NCBI GenBank assembly: GCA_041635475.1
Contig: JBFKVA010000109.1
Span: forward strand, 1 to 6,775
Reading direction: 5' to 3'
DNA from: GCA-020352575 sp041635475
GTDB taxonomy: Bacteria; Actinomycetota; Acidimicrobiia; Spongiisociales; JAENVV01
Length of the DNA: 6,775 nucleotides
A program made the translations under genes and the position numbers. How positions within the stretch are numbered: the stretch's first letter is position 1; each line of letters opens with the position of its first letter. Under the pieces are notes generated by a model. That model did not search any database and was not told where the DNA came from. It saw only the letters and a list, made by a program, of their open reading frames with translations. Shown piece after piece: positions 3,770-6,775 of this stretch.

Positions 3770-6700
3770 TCAGCCGTCGAGGTGTACGAAGGTCGCCCGT
3801 CCCGTGAAGTCGAGCACCTGGCTCGTCCCCGAGGCCAGGTCGATGAGGACGATCCCGTCGAAGTCGGACAGGAGGACGAATCGACCGTCGGTGGCGATGT
3901 AGGTGCCGGGTCCACATTGGGTGCCATCCGCGGGGATCGGGGAGTCGTCGTCCGTGAAGAACCTGTCGACAACCAACCAGCAGGACGTTCCGCCCTCGCT
4001 GTAGTCGTTCAGGCCGAAGGCGAGAGATCCATCGGGGAGGTAGATCGCTGGCGTCGTGCAGTCCGCCACGCCGGCGCTCCCGTAGGTGCAGTCCTGCGGG
4101 TCCCTCTTCGGCAACGTCAGGTCGAAGATCGGGTCATCGGGGTTGTAAAGGATGATGCTGGGACCGCCTTGATCCACCGCACCGTCGAAGTACGGGCCGA
4201 TGGTGGAGACCCGACTGACTCCCCATTCCGATTGGACCGGTACGCGCAGGTAGGGGTCTTGGTCGCCGGTTCGCGACAGGGACAGGTGGAAGATGCCGAT
4301 TGTGTCCTCGTCGATGCGCTGGCTGTACTTGAGGCCTTCCATCGTCTCGAAAAGGCGGCCGTCCACGTTCCAGACGAGAGGGGTCGGTTCCGTGCTGCCG
4401 GCTTCCAGCCAGTAGATGTCCCCTCCCGCATATCCGTCGGCATCGGGGTACCCGAACTCCTGGAAGACCACGCCACCGGCCCCGTCGGTGACGGCTGTCT
4501 CGACCCCCATGCCGTCGTGTTCGTACCCGGCCTGCAGCGTGCAGTCCGTGTACCGGTAGATGGTTGTGGCCACGGCGACGATGAGGTCAGGGATGGTGCA
4601 GGTCTCCCCGCCGGAGGTCGCCAGGCCTTCTGCCGACGAGATCCAGAAGGACAAGGTGGGGTCGGGGTCCCCCGTCGAACCGCGCCACCCGGCGCCGACG
4701 AACGCGTCCCCCCACGGCGCGGCGTCGAGGATCCAGCCCTCGGTCTCGGCCACCTCCTCCCACCTGACCCCATCGACCGACGACCAGGTCGAGGTGAGTG
4801 CCGGGTCGCCGGGTTCCGAACTGAGGCCGAGGAGCCCGGATGGGCCCGCCACGAGGCTCAGGCTGCTCGATGCCCACTCCGGTTCGGAGAGCGCGCTCCA
4901 GGCGGTCCCGCCGTCGGAGCCCCAGACGCCGATCTGGTCGCTGGACTCCCCACCGACGGCCACGAACCGGTCGCCGGCCCACTCGAGGAGTCCGAGCTCT
5001 CCCAACACCCCACCCGCGGACGTCGTCGGTGTCACCCGGTCCCACCCAACGAGGTCGGACGAGCGAAGCAGGAACGCCATGCCGGAGTCGAAGTCGTGGC
5101 CGGACACCAGTACCTTCGACCCGTCGGCGGCGATGGAGTCCAGGTACGCGTTGGATGCGCCGACGTCGATGGCGACCCGTTCCCACCGGCGGCCGTCGGG
5201 CGACGTCCACACGACCGGGCGGTTGGGGCTGACATCGACCTCGAGGCCGACGGCGACGAGCGTGGGCCCCGAGCCCGGGTCGAACGTCGCCACGTCGAAC
5301 ATGAGGCAGGTGCAGCTCAGGCCCGGGTCGTGGACGCGCTCCCACAGGTACCCGTCTGCGAGGGAGAACTCGGTCCCGTCGAGGCCGGAGAGCCACACCG
5401 TGGGCTGCGTTCCCAGCCGACCGACCGCCACGAACCCCCCGCCGAAGGGGGTCACCCCGCTCGCCAGTCCCACCGGGTCGGAGTAGTCGGCCATGGGGTC
5501 CTCGACGGGCTCCCATCGCATGTCGGCAAGCGCCGCCTGGCCCATGTGGTCGAAGCGGACGCTCGTCGTCTGGCCCGTCGCGAGGTCTTCGATGTTCACG
5601 ATGTAGGTTCCTGCGGGGTCGCTTGGTCGTAGCGTGAAGTCACCTTCGAATTCGCCGCGATCGTTGGTGGGTTCGGTGAACAGCCACACGACATCGCGGT
5701 TGGGTGTGGCCATGGTCGCCCTGAACTCGGCCCCAGGCGTCACGCCCCGGACCGAGAGGGTCCGGATCGAGGAACTTCCGTCCGCGGGTTCGACGGACGC
5801 GCTGAAGCCGGTGGGGTTGTCGCATCCGAGGGCCTCCCGATCGTCTTCGGGCAGGAAGATCCCGCTGATGCCGACGGAGGTCACGGCGCCCGGTGTGGGC
5901 GCGCTGTGGTCTCTGCTGACGAGCGTGAGCTTCGTGCCTTGGGTGCAGGACACGTAGGCGAGCTCGCCGTCGACGAACGATTGGTGCCGCCAGTCGTCGT
6001 CGGGTGCGTGCCCCCACGCCTCGGCGATCTCCTCGAGCGTCGAGGCGCAGAGCTCGAACCCTCCGTAGAGCCGCATGCCCGATGCCTGGTTGCAGTGGAA
6101 GCCGTAGTAGGAGCCCACGCGCTGGAAGTAGGCGCCGTCGTAGGTCCACACATCGACATCGCGCTCTGCGTCGTGGCTGTGGGGGTTGCCCAGCTTCCCG
6201 CTGAGCGTCTCTGTGTCCGGCCGGCAGGCTTCATCGAACGCACAGAGGTCGAACGTGCCCACAGAGCTCGGCGACGGGGCTTTCCAGGTGAAGAACGCAG
6301 GCACCTCGCCGGCCGAGTACGTGAGCGTGAGCATCCCGCTGTCGACACCCGAGCGGGCGTCGAGCGTTCGCTGGCCCAGGACTGCGCTCACCTTGACGGC
6401 GTTGAGTGCATCGCCCACTCCTGGCCAAGCCTGCACCGCGACCTCGACCAAACAGGGCTGGAGGAAGTCCACCCAGAGCTCACCCCAGGTCAGGTCGGGG
6501 TCGCGCTCGATGGCCTGGTACCCCCGGTAGGCACAATCGGCCGCATCGACGAACGTCTCGACCCGGAGCGTGTCGAGTACCACGAGAAGGAGGTCAAGCA
6601 TGAGGGTGAGGTCCGACGCGTCGTACAGGATGTAGCTCGACCCGGGCTTCGGGAACTGGAGATGCCCACCCGCCTCGTACCCGGCAGGCACAAACACGTA

Positions 6701-6775
6701 CGCTCCCCCCGCGTCGTAGATCATCGTCAGTGCCGTGTCCATGAGGCCCATGATCCGTTGGTCGTTGACCTCAAG
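3770..6775 (-). CDS. Large multidomain protein of unknown function with an Asp-box-like beta-propeller, 5' end outside the window
   Basis: The frame is open from the right edge to TGA 3772-3770, giving at least 1001 codons; the ATG at 6751 need not be the start. Numbering from that methionine: about 1-145 is partly helical with a leucine-rich stretch (48-62); 146-310 is beta-rich with many cysteines; 325-402 resembles an Ig-like sandwich ending in P-A-G-T-Y-I-V-N; about 430-712 holds six repeats, each with an F-V-A-V-G-like strand, five of them followed by S-x-D-G-x-x-W-like motifs (near 517, 564, 611, 658, 705) spaced about 47 residues, as in a sialidase-type beta-propeller; 716-993 is a second beta-rich domain ending in a WD/YVTN-like stretch. 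Sixteen cysteines suggest an exported, disulfide-bonded protein, but the N-terminus is missing, so no signal peptide can be judged. Catalytic residues of sialidases are not apparent. No clear terminator separates it from the ilvB promoter, so read-through into the ilv leader is possible. Confidence 0.85.
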   Translation of the reverse strand, partial: LEVNDQRIMGLMDTALTMIYDAGGAYVFVPAGYEAGGHLQFPKPGSSYILYDASDLTLMLDLLLVVLDTLRVETFVDAADCAYRGYQAIERDPDLTWGELWVDFLQPCLVEVAVQAWPGVGDALNAVKVSAVLGQRTLDARSGVDSGMLTLTYSAGEVPAFFTWKAPSPSSVGTFDLCAFDEACRPDTETLSGKLGNPHSHDAERDVDVWTYDGAYFQRVGSYYGFHCNQASGMRLYGGFELCASTLEEIAEAWGHAPDDDWRHQSFVDGELAYVSCTQGTKLTLVSRDHSAPTPGAVTSVGISGIFLPEDDREALGCDNPTGFSASVEPADGSSSIRTLSVRGVTPGAEFRATMATPNRDVVWLFTEPTNDRGEFEGDFTLRPSDPAGTYIVNIEDLATGQTTSVRFDHMGQAALADMRWEPVEDPMADYSDPVGLASGVTPFGGGFVAVGRLGTQPTVWLSGLDGTEFSLADGYLWERVHDPGLSCTCLMFDVATFDPGSGPTLVAVGLEVDVSPNRPVVWTSPDGRRWERVAIDVGASNAYLDSIAADGSKVLVSGHDFDSGMAFLLRSSDLVGWDRVTPTTSAGGVLGELGLLEWAGDRFVAVGGESSDQIGVWGSDGGTAWSALSEPEWASSSLSLVAGPSGLLGLSSEPGDPALTSTWSSVDGVRWEEVAETEGWILDAAPWGDAFVGAGWRGSTGDPDPTLSFWISSAEGLATSGGETCTIPDLIVAVATTIYRYTDCTLQAGYEHDGMGVETAVTDGAGGVVFQEFGYPDADGYAGGDIYWLEAGSTEPTPLVWNVDGRLFETMEGLKYSQRIDEDTIGIFHLSLSRTGDQDPYLRVPVQSEWGVSRVSTIGPYFDGAVDQGGPSIILYNPDDPIFDLTLPKRDPQDCTYGSAGVADCTTPAIYLPDGSLAFGLNDYSEGGTSCWLVVDRFFTDDDSPIPADGTQCGPGTYIATDGRFVLLSDFDGIVLIDLASGTSQVLDFTGRATFVHLDG

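Noticed and set aside
3710..5632. A 640-codon open frame on the plus strand opposite the large gene
   Set aside because: It is antisense to a frame with recognisable domain repeats and has low-complexity G/R/V/D-rich composition typical of shadow frames in GC-rich DNA. There is no ribosome binding site or family resemblance.
3770..6775. Calling the large protein a sialidase
   Set aside because: The Asp-box-like repeats mark the fold only. I see no catalytic arginine triad, Tyr/Glu pair or N-terminal R-I-P motif, so no enzymatic function is claimed.

Overview
The window is GC-rich throughout and reads as chromosomal DNA of a high-GC actinobacterium. This rests on the actinobacterial form of LeuB, tight translational coupling, GTG start codons and an ilvB leader organised like the one known from Corynebacterium. 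The repertoire would suit an Acidimicrobiia-like lineage, but that placement is a guess and no rRNA or marker gene is present.

Layout, left to right. Positions 1-219 (+) hold the C-terminal end of a probable OpuAC-type glycine betaine/choline substrate-binding protein. Positions 220-352 are the gap between convergent genes and consist almost entirely of two tandem copies of a 61-bp palindrome-rich repeat (231-352). Positions 353-3608, all on the minus strand, hold a three-gene branched-chain amino acid operon transcribed ilvB -> ilvN -> leuB, with stop/start overlaps of 1 and 4 bases. Positions 3609-3748 hold its promoter and leader: a consensus -35, an extended -10, a tiny leader ORF (M-H-Q-I-V-V-V-G), a first hairpin, and a perfect 7-bp GC stem followed by six T just ahead of the ilvB ribosome binding site. 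Positions 3770-6775 (-) hold the 5'-truncated reading frame of a large cysteine-containing protein with an Ig-like region, a six-repeat Asp-box-like beta-propeller and a C-terminal beta-rich domain. Its function is not recognised.

How it works together. IlvB and IlvN form acetohydroxyacid synthase, the first common step to valine, isoleucine and leucine. LeuB performs the oxidative decarboxylation of the leucine branch. The leader looks like a translation-coupled attenuator: ribosome progress over the Ile-Val-Val-Val codons would report charged tRNA supply and set whether transcription ends before ilvB. IlvN also keeps the Gly14 and Asn29 positions used for valine feedback in E. coli IlvH, so control is probably two-layered. 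The usual ilvC is absent between ilvN and leuB. The attenuator and the tandem repeat are the most interesting parts of the window; no wholly new system is evident.
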